The notes under the pieces were generated by a model. It saw only the letters and a program-made list of their open reading frames with translations. It made no database searches and had not been told where the DNA came from. The translations under genes and the position numbers were made by a program. A DNA stretch of 64,000 nt from Pseudomonas sp. PD9R (GTDB lineage Bacteria > Pseudomonadota > Gammaproteobacteria > Pseudomonadales > Pseudomonadaceae): NCBI RefSeq assembly GCF_019200975.1, contig NZ_JAHTMR010000003.1:341639-405638 (forward strand), read 5' to 3'. Position 1 is the first letter of the stretch. Each line of letters begins with the position of its first letter. This document shows, piece after piece, positions 1-9,889 of this stretch.

Positions 1-1
1 G

Positions 2-649
2 GGCCGGCCTTCCATGGCTGCAGGTCGCTACGTATGCCTGAGCGTCACCGATACCGGGGAAGGCATGGATGAGGCCACACTGGCGTCAGCGATGGACCCG
101 TTTTTCACCACTAAAGGGATTGGTAAAGGCACTGGCCTGGGGCTGTCGATGGTCCATGGGTTTATCGAGCAACTGGGCGGAAGATTTTTACTCAAGAGCC
201 AGAAGGACAAAGGCACCATTGCAGAACTGTGGTTGCCCGTGGCCACGACAGGCTCGGTCGCTGCGCCTGTGGTCGATGAACCCGCCGCGCCGGAAGTCCC
301 ACGCTTGTGTGTCCTGGTGGTGGATGATGACAGCCTGGTGCTGACCAGCACCTGCCTGTTACTAGAAGACTTGGGCCATAGGGTGATCACGGCGACGTCC
401 GGAGTCCAGGCGCTGGAACTGTTTGAGGGGCAGCAGGGCATTGACCTGGTCATCACCGACATGGCCATGCCCCAAATGAACGGTGCGCAACTGGCAGACG
501 CTATCCGCACGCTCGACCCGAACGTGCCGATTGTCCTCGCCACGGGCTATGCCGAACGCCTCGAAGGCTTTGCGGCGGGATTGCCAAGGCTGTCGAAACC
601 GTTTACCCAGCTCAATCTGGTGGAGATCATTGCTTCTGCAATGAAGTGA
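2..649 (+). CDS. Hybrid sensor histidine kinase/response regulator, C-terminal part
   Basis: The frame is open from the first bases of the window, so this is the 3' end of a larger gene. Counting from the first visible Met (base 14), residues 13-56 carry the G1 box (DTGEG), a PFFTTK segment and the G2 box (GTGLGLS) of a HATPase_c domain. Residues 98-211 form a receiver domain with the acidic pocket D104-D106, phospho-acceptor D149 (VITDMAMP) and conserved K195 (SKPF). The protein is therefore a cytoplasmic signalling output in which the kinase phosphorylates its own fused receiver. Sensor and dimerisation domains lie outside the window, so the stimulus is unknown. Its last 23 bases overlap the convergent antiporter gene. 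Confidence 0.9.
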   Translation, partial: GRPSMAAGRYVCLSVTDTGEGMDEATLASAMDPFFTTKGIGKGTGLGLSMVHGFIEQLGGRFLLKSQKDKGTIAELWLPVATTGSVAAPVVDEPAAPEVPRLCVLVVDDDSLVLTSTCLLLEDLGHRVITATSGVQALELFEGQQGIDLVITDMAMPQMNGAQLADAIRTLDPNVPIVLATGYAERLEGFAAGLPRLSKPFTQLNLVEIIASAMK

Positions 650-1991
650 GTTGCCGGTTGTGTTGCTCATAACGGGCCAGCATCGGCTGGGTACTGATGC
701 CGTGCAGCAGAATACTGAGCGCTACGACTGACAATGTGAGATCAGTGCACATAGTCGCTACCGACGCGCCGATGTCATGGTTCAAGGCGTAGAACAGGTA
801 ATAAAAACTACCGATGCCGCGAATCCCGAACCAGCCGATCAACAGCCGTTGCGGGCCGTTGAGCAGACTGCCCCACGGCATAAGCCCGACACAGAGAGGG
901 CGAATGACGCAGAACAAGACCAACGCCACCACCAGCGCACGCCAGTCCCAGTGGCCGACCAACACCACCCCGAGCAAGGTCACCAGAAACACCTCCATGG
1001 CTCGCTCGACAAGACTGCCAAAGGACAGCATGTCGCCCATCATGATCCCCGCCGCGACTTGTGTGTCCTCCAGATTTTCCACATCGCCATGTACAGCAGC
1101 TTCCGGTTCGACATTCTGGTGACCGACCACCGGTTGCACCAAATGCTCTGCCGGAGTTTGCGAATCTCCGGTTGATTTGACTTCGGCACGGCGCAATCCA
1201 AGAGCCGCGGCAAATACTGAGAGAAAACCATAGCCATGAACCGATTCCGCCGCGACATAAGCCAGCGCAATCAAGGCGAAGGTCAGGTAATCATTGGGGG
1301 AGAGTGTGCTGTCGGCATTGCGGATACGCATCGACAAGGTCAAACGGCCAATCCCACGACCCATGCCATAGCCAATCAACAAACCTGCTGGCACTGCCCA
1401 CAACAGACGCTTGAGCGCCCAGTCGTCGAGCCAGGCGCTGGATGAACCATCGCCTTGCTGCAGAAACAGCAAACCGAGGATGACAAATGGAAACGCGATG
1501 CCGTCATTCAGACCGGCTTCACCGGAGAGCCCGAAACGAACCGGGTCGGCATCCTTGGCGTCGTTGACTTGCACCAGTGACGCCAACACCGGATCAGTAG
1601 GCGCCAGGATTGCGCCGATCAGCAGCGACGGCGCCCACGCCAGTCCGAAAGCAAAATGCAGCAACAGGCATACGCCGGTGATGGTCAACAGCATCACCGG
1701 ACCTGCCAAGCCGAATGCGACGCGCCACTTGCGATCCTTGAGTGGCAGCCGCAACTTGAGCCCACAGACAAACAACGAAAAAAGCACCGCGACTTCCGTC
1801 AGGTGCTCCATCCAGCCCGCTGCATCCTTTAGATCCAGCCTGAGCCAACCCAGGCCCGCCGGACCAATGGCCACCCCGAGCATCAAGCAAACGGCCGAGG
1901 TCGTCACCGGCATCCAGCGCAAATACGACGATGTGAGTGCCAGCGCCAGCAATACGGCACCCAGCACCGCCACCCAGATAGTGAAGCTCAT
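627..1991 (-). CDS. Na+/H+ antiporter, CPA1 (NhaP-type) family
   Basis: 454-residue integral membrane protein with about 12 hydrophobic segments. APTDPVLAS (about residue 130) and a downstream GEAGLNDG motif carry the acidic residues expected of the ion-binding core of cation/proton antiporters. It probably exchanges cytoplasmic Na+ or K+ for external H+ in pH and salt homeostasis. A hydrophilic loop of about 50 residues near residue 285 (following LRRAEVKSTGD) interrupts the membrane part and may be regulatory. The gene starts 12 bp after the Yip1-family gene ends, so the two probably form one transcript. The exact cation cannot be read from the sequence. Confidence 0.85.
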   Translation of the reverse strand: MSFTIWVAVLGAVLLALALTSSYLRWMPVTTSAVCLMLGVAIGPAGLGWLRLDLKDAAGWMEHLTEVAVLFSLFVCGLKLRLPLKDRKWRVAFGLAGPVMLLTITGVCLLLHFAFGLAWAPSLLIGAILAPTDPVLASLVQVNDAKDADPVRFGLSGEAGLNDGIAFPFVILGLLFLQQGDGSSSAWLDDWALKRLLWAVPAGLLIGYGMGRGIGRLTLSMRIRNADSTLSPNDYLTFALIALAYVAAESVHGYGFLSVFAAALGLRRAEVKSTGDSQTPAEHLVQPVVGHQNVEPEAAVHGDVENLEDTQVAAGIMMGDMLSFGSLVERAMEVFLVTLLGVVLVGHWDWRALVVALVLFCVIRPLCVGLMPWGSLLNGPQRLLIGWFGIRGIGSFYYLFYALNHDIGASVATMCTDLTLSVVALSILLHGISTQPMLARYEQHNRQLTSLQKQ

Positions 1992-2003
1992 GGCCTCGGG
2001 TCA

Positions 2004-2615
2004 TCAACCGACAGTGGCGCGCAAGTATTCCGGCGTTAGCACGTTGAACCAGATCAGGATCATCCCCACAAGGATGCTGACCAGCACCAACAATCCGACA
2101 CCCCACAGGCAGATGGAATTGAGCATGCCTTGTTCCTTGCGCTCGTGCATGAACGTTGGCAGACCTACGAATAGCAGAAAGGTCGAGTAGACCGACGCGG
2201 CTCCCAGCACCAGGATCGCCAGCCAGCGGCTTGGGTACAAACCAGCGATACCCGCCAGGAAAAACGGTGTGACGGTATAGGCTGCGAACCCGATGCACTG
2301 ATTGACGGTGGGCCGGGCGTCAAAGGTGCGCGACATCCAGCGGATGAACAACCCCATCAGCGCTACGCCGACGAGCGTGCTCACATACAGCAACGCACAC
2401 AATTGCAAGGCGCTGCGGCTACTGAGGCGCACGATTTCGTTTTCCGCCAGGCTCCAGCCAACGTAAGTGGTGCCGATGTACAGGCACACGGGGGGGATCA
2501 AGGCGAGCAGAATCAAATGGGCGAGGTAGTGACGTGGATGCGCTTCCTCTTCCTTGCGGATATCCGTCCACGCGAAGTTCGGTTGAGTGAACAGCTTGAC
2601 GATAGGTGCGGACAT
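2004..2615 (-). CDS. Yip1 / DUF1282 family inner-membrane protein
   Basis: 203 residues with five hydrophobic segments, the layout of Yip1-domain (DUF1282) membrane proteins of proteobacteria. The biochemical role of the bacterial family is unknown. The ATG is preceded by a strong GGAGG with 5-base spacing. It lies 12 bp upstream of the Na+/H+ antiporter gene on the same strand, which suggests a shared role in membrane or ion homeostasis (inference). Confidence 0.8.
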   Translation of the reverse strand: MSAPIVKLFTQPNFAWTDIRKEEEAHPRHYLAHLILLALIPPVCLYIGTTYVGWSLAENEIVRLSSRSALQLCALLYVSTLVGVALMGLFIRWMSRTFDARPTVNQCIGFAAYTVTPFFLAGIAGLYPSRWLAILVLGAASVYSTFLLFVGLPTFMHERKEQGMLNSICLWGVGLLVLVSILVGMILIWFNVLTPEYLRATVG

Positions 2616-2632
2616 GACGACCTCCAGATATC

Positions 2633-2656
2633 AAAAGGCCCGCCTGGGGAGGGCCT
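2633..2656 (-). terminator. Rho-independent terminator after the SDR gene
   Basis: Read on the minus strand, six-base arms AGGCCC/GGGCCT enclose a nine-base loop and run into TTTT. It lies between the end of the SDR gene (2715) and the start of the Yip1 gene (2615), so it separates the two transcription units. Confidence 0.6.
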
Positions 2657-2714
2657 ATGAAGGGTTGAGCGCTGGATTTGCCGGCGGGTTCCATTTTTCA
2701 GCAACTTTCAGACG

Positions 2715-3575
2715 TCAGAGGATCGGCTTGCCGCCAGTCACCCCATACCGCTGACCAGTGATGTAGCTGGCCTCATCCGAAGCGAGCAACACGTAGATCG
2801 GCGCGACTTCCACCGGCTGTCCCGGACGTCCGAGCGGGGTGTTGGCGCCGAAGTTCTGCACCGTTTCTTCAGACATGGTCGAGACGATCAGCGGCGTCCA
2901 GATAGGGCCAGGAGCCACACAGTTGACCCGAATCTGCTTCGGCCCAAGCAGTTGGCCAAGGCCGGCGGTGAAGTTGGCAATCGCGCCTTTAGTGGTGGCA
3001 TAGGCGAGAAGGGTGGCATTGGGGAAATCCGAGTTGACCGAACTGGTGTTGATGATCGAACTGCCGGGTTTCATATGTTTCAGTGCAGCCTGACAAATCC
3101 TGAAGATGGCGGTGATGTTGACGTCGAAGGTCATGACCCATTCTTCGTCAGAAATGTCTTCGAGGTTGTCGTGGGTCATCTGAAACGCGGCGTTGTTGAC
3201 CAATACATCGATGCGACCGAAGCGCTCGACGGTTTTCTCCACCAGCGCCTGGCAATGCACTTTGTGCGCGAGGTCGCCCGGCAGCAACAAGCATTGGCGC
3301 CCGGCCTGTTCAACCCAGCGCGCTGTTTCTTGTGCATCTTCCTGTTCATCAAGGTAGGCGATGGCCACATCGGCGCCTTCACGGGCGAAGGCGATTGCGA
3401 CTGCACGGCCGATCCCGCTGTCGCCCCCGGTGATCAGGGCGATTTTGCCTGCAAGTCGACCTGAACCCTTGTAGCTCTGTTCGCCACAATCGGGATAGGG
3501 CTCCATTTTTCGCTGGGAGCCGGGGACGGGTTGGTGTTGTTTGGGGAAAGGAGGTTTTGGATAGTGGGCCATCAT
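2715..3575 (-). CDS. SDR family oxidoreductase (YghA-like, extended N-terminus)
   Basis: 286-residue short-chain dehydrogenase. The cofactor-binding motif TGGDSGIG is at residues 49-56, the NNA motif near 128, catalytic Ser around 178 and the Tyr192/Lys196 pair in YATTK. About 40 hydrophilic residues rich in Pro, Lys and Gln precede the Rossmann fold, as in the YghA group, whose members are often stress-induced. The substrate is not evident. Two adjacent ATG codons are available behind GGAG; either may be used. The gene is monocistronic, with a terminator after it and a REP-type hairpin upstream. Confidence 0.88.
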   Translation of the reverse strand: MMAHYPKPPFPKQHQPVPGSQRKMEPYPDCGEQSYKGSGRLAGKIALITGGDSGIGRAVAIAFAREGADVAIAYLDEQEDAQETARWVEQAGRQCLLLPGDLAHKVHCQALVEKTVERFGRIDVLVNNAAFQMTHDNLEDISDEEWVMTFDVNITAIFRICQAALKHMKPGSSIINTSSVNSDFPNATLLAYATTKGAIANFTAGLGQLLGPKQIRVNCVAPGPIWTPLIVSTMSEETVQNFGANTPLGRPGQPVEVAPIYVLLASDEASYITGQRYGVTGGKPIL

Positions 3576-3667
3576 CTATCTCCGGTCTCAAGAAGGAGTC
3601 AAAGGGTTGACCCTGGTGTTTTGTCTTGAGTTCGGTTGGATTTCAGTAATCTCAACAGCACACAAAT

Positions 3668-3760
3668 CCCCTGTAGGAGCCGCCGAAGGCTGCGATCTTT
3701 TGATTTTGATTGTTAAAAACAAGATCAAAAGATCGCAGCCTTCGGCGGCTCCTACAGGGG
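3668..3760. repeat. REP-type long inverted repeat
   Basis: Near-perfect arms of about 40 bases (3668-3707 and 3721-3760) begin CCCCTGTAGGAGC and contain GCTGCGATCTTTTGAT, separated by a short A/T loop. The same family recurs at 14316-14380. It lies between the start of the SDR gene and the end of the C-S lyase gene. Such elements are dispersed intergenic repeats in Pseudomonas and may fold into transcript-stabilising or terminating hairpins. Confidence 0.85.
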
Positions 3761-3772
3761 GTGTGGGGTTGA

Positions 3773-4927
3773 TCAGGCCTTTAGGTTACGCAAGCTGCGT
3801 TCCATCCGTGCGATCCCTTCTTCCAACAATGACCGTGGGCAGCCGAAATTCAGGCGCACGAACTGTTGGCATTCATCGCCGAAATCCAGGCCGGCGCTCA
3901 AACCGACTTTGGCCTGTTCGAGGAAGAACTGTTGCGGGTTGTCCAGTTCCAGCGCCGTGCAGTCGAGCCACGCCAGGTAGGTGCTCTGCGGCACGTTCAT
4001 GGTGATGCCGGGCAAGCGAGTGCGAACGGCCTCAACCAGGTAATCGCGGTTGCCTTCCAGATAGGCCTTGAGTGCGTTCAGCCATGGCGCGGCTTCGCTG
4101 TAGGCGACGCGGGTGGCTTCCAGGCCCAGCGGGTTGACGCTGTCGACCATGCCACAACGGGCGTGGTTGACCTTCTCACGCAAGTGCCGGTCCTGAATGA
4201 TCATGAACGAGGTCTTCAGCCCGGCGACGTTGTAGGCCTTGCTGGCCGACATCAGCGTAATGGTGCGCTGGGCGATTTGCGGGCTCAGCGTTGCCATTGG
4301 AATGTGTTGACGACCGTCGAAGCACAGCTCGGCATGGATTTCGTCGGAGATGATCCAGGCGTCGTGTTCCAGGCAAATATCGGCGATGGCTTGCAGCTCG
4401 GTGCGGGGGAACGCCTTGCCCAATGGATTGTGCGGGTTACTCAGCAGCAGGGCGCCGCCCCCTTGCAAGGACTGGCTCAAAGTTGCCAGTGGCGTGGCAT
4501 AAGTGCCGTCCGGTTGCGCGTCAAAGCTCAGTTCAACTTTGTTCAGGCCCCAATGGGCTGGCGCATGGCGCAGCGGCGGGTAGTTCGGAACCTGCACGAC
4601 GACATTCTGTTGCGGCTGAACCAGTGCCTTCAGCGCCATGTTGAACCCAGACTCGACCCCCGGCAGGAAGATCAGTTCTTGTGGCTCGACACACCAGGCG
4701 TACTTGTTCCACAGGTCGGCAACGATCGCATCGCGCAGGTCGTCCGGGGCCACGCTGTAGCCGACCATTGGGTGTTCCAGACGCTTTTGCAGGGCCTGGA
4801 TAATCATCGGCGGCGCGGCGAAGTCCATGTCGGCAACCCACATCGGCAACACGTCAGCCGGGTAGCGGCTCCATTTAGTACTGCCGGTGTTATGGCGGTC
4901 GAACACCTGATCAAAATCGAAAGTCAT
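3773..4927 (-). CDS. PatB/MalY-type PLP-dependent C-S beta-lyase (aminotransferase fold)
   Basis: 384-residue fold-type I PLP enzyme. The N-terminal WVADMDF motif, SNPHNPLG (about 163-170), SDEIHAEL (about 194-201) and the PLP lysine K230 in SASKAYN are the signatures of the MalY/PatB cystathionine beta-lyase-like group, which cleaves C-S bonds of cysteine conjugates to pyruvate, ammonia and a thiol. The internal ATG at 4927 (MTFDFDQ) is preferred because homologues begin there; an upstream in-frame ATG would add five residues. It lies between two REP-type hairpins and looks monocistronic. Confidence 0.85.
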   Translation of the reverse strand: MTFDFDQVFDRHNTGSTKWSRYPADVLPMWVADMDFAAPPMIIQALQKRLEHPMVGYSVAPDDLRDAIVADLWNKYAWCVEPQELIFLPGVESGFNMALKALVQPQQNVVVQVPNYPPLRHAPAHWGLNKVELSFDAQPDGTYATPLATLSQSLQGGGALLLSNPHNPLGKAFPRTELQAIADICLEHDAWIISDEIHAELCFDGRQHIPMATLSPQIAQRTITLMSASKAYNVAGLKTSFMIIQDRHLREKVNHARCGMVDSVNPLGLEATRVAYSEAAPWLNALKAYLEGNRDYLVEAVRTRLPGITMNVPQSTYLAWLDCTALELDNPQQFFLEQAKVGLSAGLDFGDECQQFVRLNFGCPRSLLEEGIARMERSLRNLKA

Positions 4928-4981
4928 GCGCAATCTCAGCAAAGGCGTGGTTGAACGTGGAGCAATGATAAACGCCAGTCA

Positions 4982-5073
4982 CTGTAGGAGCGAGCCTGCT
5001 CGCGATTGCGGCGTCACATAGGGCATTGATGTCGGCTGACCCACCGCTATCGCGAGCAGGCTCGCTCCTACAG
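4982..5073. repeat. REP-type long inverted repeat (second family)
   Basis: Arms 4982-5006 and 5049-5073 (CTGTAGGAGCGAGCCTGCTCG and its complement) are complementary over about 25 bases around a 42-base loop. This is the other common Pseudomonas intergenic hairpin type. It sits in the 306-bp gap between the C-S lyase gene and fdnG. I see no further gene in that gap. Confidence 0.85.
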
Positions 5074-5233
5074 GTTATGTGTCGAGCAGGCCGGATTTGC
5101 CCGACGGTCGGCTCTCATGGCGAATTCGACAGCCCTGTCTAAAATTGAAATGTCGGCAGCCACGCTGCCGTAACCGTGTTTGCTCAGAAAACTCCGGCAA
5201 AGTACCGGATCCTCACCTGATCAGGAGTGCACG

Positions 5234-8200
5234 ATGGACCTCAACCGTCGTCAGTTCTTCAAGGTCGCCGGTATCGGCCTTGCAGGCTCGAGCCTTGGCG
5301 CGCTGGGCATGGCCCCAACGCCAGCCTTCGCCGAGCAGGTGCGTCACTTCAAGCTCACCCACACCCATGAAACCCGCAACACCTGCCCGTATTGCTCGGT
5401 CGGCTGTGGGTTGATCATGTACAGCCAGGGCGATGCAGCGAAGAATGTCGTGCAAAGCATCATTCACATCGAAGGTGACGCCGACCACCCGGTCAACCGT
5501 GGCACCCTGTGTCCCAAAGGCGCGGGCCTGCTGGATTTCATTCACAGCCCGGGTCGCTTGCTATATCCGCAAGTGCGCAAGCCGGGTAGCAGTGAATGGA
5601 CGCGCATTTCCTGGGATCAAGCGCTGGATCGCGTCGCCGACCTGATGAAGGCCGACCGTGATGCCAACTTCATCGAAAAAAACGCTCAAGGCCAAACAGT
5701 GAACCGCTGGCTAACCACCGGTTTCCTTGCGGCATCGGCGGCGTCCAACGAAGCCGGCTACATCACTCACAAGGTGATTCGCAGCCTGGGCATGCTGGGG
5801 TTTGATAACCAGGCGCGTGTCTGACACGGCCCGACGGTGGCAAGTCTTGCCCCGACGTACGGCCGTGGTGCCATGACCAATACCTGGACCGATATCGCCA
5901 ACGCGAATCTGGTTCTAGTGATGGGCGGCAACGCAGCAGAAGCGCACCCGTGCGGTTTCAAATGGGTGACCGAAGCCAAGGCGCATAACAAGGCGCGGCT
6001 GATCGTGGTCGACCCGCGATTCACCCGGACGGCCTCGGTGGCCGACTATTACGCACCGATTCGCACCGGCACTGACATCGCCTTCATGGGCGGGCTGATC
6101 AATTACCTGCTGACCGAGGATAAAATCCAGCACGAATACGTGCGCAACTACACCGACGTATCGTTCATCGTCAAAGCCGGCTATGGCTTCGAGGACGGGA
6201 TTTTCAGCGGCTACGACGTCGCCAAGCGCACTTACACCGACAAGTCCGGCTGGGGTTATGAACTCGGCGAAGACGGCTTTGCCAAAGTCGACCCGACCCT
6301 GCAAGACCCGCGCTGCGTCTACCAACTCATGAAGACGCACTACAGCCGCTACAACATCGACCTGGCGAGCCAGATTTGCGGCATGCCGGTCGACGCGATG
6401 CAGAAAATCTGGGAAGAAATTGCCACCTGCTCGGCACCGGGCAAGACCATGACGATTCTCTATGCCCTGGGCTGGACCCAACATTCGATTGGCTCGCAGA
6501 TCATTCGCAGCGCAGCCATGGTGCAACTGTTGTTGGGTAACGTCGGCATGCCGGGCGGGGGCGTGAATGCCTTGCGCGGGCATTCCAATATCCAGGGGCT
6601 GACGGACCTCGGCCTCTTATCCAATTCGCTGCCCGGCTACCTCACATTGCCCATCGACGCCGAGCAGGATTACAACGCCTTTATCGTCAAACGCACGCAA
6701 AAACCGCTGCGTCCGGGGCAGTTGTCCTACTGGCAGAATTACAGCAAGTTCCACGTCAGCCTGATGAAGTCCTGGTACGGCGCTAACGCCACGGCTGAAA
6801 ACAATTGGGCTTACGACTATTTGCCGAAACTGGACATTGCCCAATACGACATCCTCAAAGTGTTCGATTTGATGGGCCAGGGCAAGGTCAACGGCTACAT
6901 GTGCCAGGGCTTCAATCCTATCGCCGCGTTGCCCGACAAGAACCGCGTGATGGCGGCGCTCGCCAAGCTGAAATGGCTGGTGGTCATGGACCCGCTCGCC
7001 ACGGAAACTTCGGAGTTCTGGCAAAAGGTCGGGCCGTATAACGACGTCAACAGCGCCGATATTCAAACCGAAGTCATTCGCCTGCCGACCACGTGTTTTG
7101 CCGAAGAAGACGGTTCGCTGGTCAACAGCAGCCGCTGGCTGCAATGGCACTGGAAAGGTGCGGATGGGCCGGGCGAAGCGCAAACGGACATTCGGATCAT
7201 GGCCGAGCTGTTCCTGCGCTTGCGCCAGCGCTATCAGACCGAGGGTGGTGCTTATCCCGATCCGCTGCTCAAGTTGACATGGCCGTACAAAATCGCTGAC
7301 GAACCCTCGCCGGAAGAACTGGCCAAGGAAATCAACGGCAGCGCCACCACCGATTTCACCGATGCCACGGGGGCGGCGGTCAAAGCCAATTCGCAATTGG
7401 CGGCGTTCAGTCAGCTCAAGGACGACGGCAGCACGGCCTCCGGTTGCTGGATTTTCTGCGGCAGCTGGACTGAAGCGGGCAACCAGATGGCCCGCCGCGA
7501 CAACAGCGACCCGTATGGCATGCACCAACATCAGGGCTGGGCGTGGGCGTGGCCGGCGAACCGGCGGATTCTCTACAACCGTGCTTCGGCTGATACCCAA
7601 GGCAAGCCGTGGGACCCGAAAAAACGCCTGGTGTGGTGGAACGGCAAGGCCTGGGGCGGCACCGATGTGCCCGATTACAAGGCCGATGTACCGCCGGAAG
7701 CCGGGATGAACCCGTTCATCATGAACCCCGAAGGCGTGGCGCGGTTCTTCGCCGTCGACAAGATGAACGAAGGCCCGTTCCCCGAACACTACGAGCCGTT
7801 CGAAACGCCCATCGGCATCAACCCGCTGCACCCGCAAAACAAGAAAGCCACCAGCAACCCGGCGGCACGGATCTTTGATTCGGTGTGGGAAACCCTCGGT
7901 GTGGCCAAGGATTACCCCTACGCCGCCACCAGTTACCGGTTGACCGAGCATTTCCACTTCTGGAGCAAGCACTGCAAGCTCAATGCGATTGCCCAGCCCG
8001 AGCAGTTTGTCGAAATCGGTGAGGTGCTGGCCAAGGAGAAAGGCATCGTCGCCGGCGACCGGGTGCGGGTCAGCAGCAAACGTGGGCACATCGAAGCGGT
8101 GGCGGTGGTGACCAAGCGAATCCGGCCGTTGCAGGTCAACAATCAGGTGGTGCACCAGATCGGTATCCCGTTGCACTGGGGCTTCACCGGCCTTACGCGT

Positions 8201-8299
8201 CACGGTTACCTGACCAACACCCTGGTGCCGTTCCTCGGCGATGGCAACACACAGACCCCGGAATCCAAGTCATTCCTGGTCAACGTGGAGAAAATCTAA
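5234..8299 (+). CDS. fdnG: Formate dehydrogenase-N alpha subunit, selenocysteine-containing (UGA recoded)
   Basis: Catalytic molybdopterin subunit of the periplasm-facing, membrane-bound formate dehydrogenase, oxidising formate to CO2. The ATG at 5234 follows AGGAG and opens a Tat signal (RRQFFK at 5-10, then a hydrophobic stretch to AFA). The [4Fe-4S] cysteines are C51, C54, C58 and C93. The TGA at 5822-5824 falls at codon 197 in the context ARV-Sec-HGPTVASL, which matches the Sec site of E. coli FdnG, so the frame reads on to 8299 (1021 residues, the normal family length). Without recoding it would appear as two separate genes. A SECIS-type hairpin follows the TGA, and the complete Sec machinery lies just downstream. 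Leads the fdnGHI operon. Confidence 0.97.
5822..5862 (+). promoter_or_regulatory. Bacterial SECIS element within fdnG
   Basis: Immediately 3' of the UGA, GGCAA/UUGCC arms (5839-5851) close over a short GUC loop, inside a longer weakly paired stem formed by the CACGGCC and GGCCGTG sides. Position and apical G-U loop match the SelB-binding bSECIS of E. coli fdhF and fdnG mRNAs. Placement comes from reading; folding was not computed. Confidence 0.8.
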
Positions 8300-9235
8300 A
8301 TGGCCAGCCAAGACATCATTGCCCGCTCGGCCACCACCACCGTGCCGCCCTCGGTACGCAACCAGGAGGAAGTCGCCAAGCTGATCGACACCACCAAGTG
8401 CATCGGCTGCAAGGCCTGCCAGGTCGCCTGCTCGGAATGGAACGAGCTGCGCGATGAGGTCGGGCACAACCTGGGCACCTACGACAACCCGCAGGATCTC
8501 AGCGCTGAAACCTGGACCCTGATGCGCTTCACCGAGCATGAAACCGATGCCGGCAACCTGGAATGGCTGATCCGCAAGGACGGCTGCATGCATTGTGCCG
8601 AACCCGGTTGCCTGGCGGCATGCCCCAGCCCCGGCGCGATCATCAAGCATGCCAACGGCATCGTCGATTTCGATCAGGACCACTGCATCGGTTGCGGCTA
8701 CTGCATCACCGGTTGCCCATTCAACATTCCGCGCATTTCGCAAAAGGATCACAAGGCTTACAAATGCACGCTGTGTTCGGATCGTGTCGCAGTAGGGCTG
8801 GAACCAGCCTGCGTGAAAACCTGTCCGACCGGTGCAATCGTGTTCGGCACCAAGGAAGACATGAAGGAACACGCAGCCGAACGCATCGTCGATCTCAAAA
8901 GTCGCGGCTTCGACAACGCAGGCCTGTATGACCCCGCAGGTGTTGGCGGCACCCATGTTATGTACGTGTTGCACCACGCCGATACGCCGAAACTCTATGC
9001 CGGGTTGCCCAGCGATCCGGTCATCAGCCCGTTGGTGGGCCTGTGGAAAGGGGTGAGCAAACCCTTGGGCCTGTTGGCCATGGGCTTGGCGGTGATTGTC
9101 GCGTTCTTCCACTACGTGCGCGTCGGGCCACAAATCGTCGAGGAGGATGAACTGCCCCCGGCGCATGATCCGGCGGTGCATGAAGTCGATCCGTCCGTGC
9201 ACACCTATGATCCTAAAGGGGGGAACCGGCCATGA
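8300..9235 (+). CDS. fdnH: Formate dehydrogenase-N iron-sulfur subunit
   Basis: 311-residue beta subunit that carries electrons from FdnG to the cytochrome. Four ferredoxin-like cysteine clusters are visible in order: [35 protein letters not shown] and CTLCSD...CVKTC, enough for four [4Fe-4S] centres. One hydrophobic segment near residues 258-274 ([14 protein letters not shown]) anchors it in the membrane, followed by a periplasmic or cytoplasmic tail rich in Asp, Glu and His. The ATG directly follows the fdnG stop, and the 3' end overlaps fdnI by 4 bp (ATGA), so the subunits are translationally coupled. Confidence 0.96.
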   Translation: MASQDIIARSATTTVPPSVRNQEEVAKLIDTTKCIGCKACQVACSEWNELRDEVGHNLGTYDNPQDLSAETWTLMRFTEHETDAGNLEWLIRKDGCMHCAEPGCLAACPSPGAIIKHANGIVDFDQDHCIGCGYCITGCPFNIPRISQKDHKAYKCTLCSDRVAVGLEPACVKTCPTGAIVFGTKEDMKEHAAERIVDLKSRGFDNAGLYDPAGVGGTHVMYVLHHADTPKLYAGLPSDPVISPLVGLWKGVSKPLGLLAMGLAVIVAFFHYVRVGPQIVEEDELPPAHDPAVHEVDPSVHTYDPKGGNRP

Positions 9236-9885
9236 TCCGCAGACAGATCCTGCGTTACACCGCCAACCAGCGCACCAATCACTGGCTGGTGGCGATCCTG
9301 TTTTTCATGGCGGGGTTGTCCGGGCTGGCGCTGTTTCATCCGGCGTTGTTCTGGCTGAGCGACCTGTTCGGCGGCGGGCCGTGGACGCGCATCCTGCACC
9401 CGTTCATGGGCGTGTTGATGTTTCTGTTGTTCCTTGGCTTGGTGTTTCGTTTCTGGCGCGCCAATTACTTCATCGCCAACGATCGTTTGTGGCTGAAGCG
9501 CATCGACCGGGTCATCAAAAATGAAGAGGAGGGCGTGCCCCCCATCGGTAAATACAACCCGGGGCAAAAGCTGCTGTTCTGGACTTTACTGCTGTGCATG
9601 CTTGGGCTGCTGTTCACGGGGCTGGTGATCTGGCGCGCGTATTTCAGCGCGTATTTCGGCATCACCTTGATTCGTTGGGCGATGCTATTGCATGCATTGG
9701 CCGGGTTCGTTCTGATCCTGAGCATCATCGTGCACATCTATGCCGGCATCTGGATCAAGGGCTCGATCAGCGCCATGGTGCATGGCTGGGTCAGCCGGGC
9801 ATGGGCGAAAAAACACCATGAACTCTGGTACCGCGAAGTGACGCGTGACGAACGTCCCGACCCGCCACTGAGCAAAAAAGGATAA
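9232..9885 (+). CDS. fdnI: Formate dehydrogenase-N cytochrome b556 subunit
   Basis: 217-residue gamma subunit with four hydrophobic helices, found near residues 18-38, 55-75, 115-135 and 150-172. Histidines in NHW at the first helix and HALAGF and HIYAG in the later helices are the expected haem-b ligands. It accepts electrons from FdnH and reduces quinone. Length agrees with E. coli FdnI (217). The ATG overlaps the fdnH stop. Confidence 0.95.
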   Translation: MIRRQILRYTANQRTNHWLVAILFFMAGLSGLALFHPALFWLSDLFGGGPWTRILHPFMGVLMFLLFLGLVFRFWRANYFIANDRLWLKRIDRVIKNEEEGVPPIGKYNPGQKLLFWTLLLCMLGLLFTGLVIWRAYFSAYFGITLIRWAMLLHALAGFVLILSIIVHIYAGIWIKGSISAMVHGWVSRAWAKKHHELWYREVTRDERPDPPLSKKG

Positions 9886-9889
9886 GGAT

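Noticed and set aside
3668..5073. The paired hairpins as a CRISPR or phage attachment pair
   Set aside because: They belong to two different REP families, with no regular repeats and spacers and no integrase nearby.
5822..5824. Reading the fdnG TGA as a nonsense mutation that breaks the gene
   Set aside because: Position, flanking residues, the SECIS hairpin and the adjacent selA-selB-selC genes match selenocysteine insertion.
6617..8203. A 528-codon open frame antisense to fdnG
   Set aside because: It mirrors fdnG codons in high-GC DNA and shows no family motif; long antisense frames are expected here.
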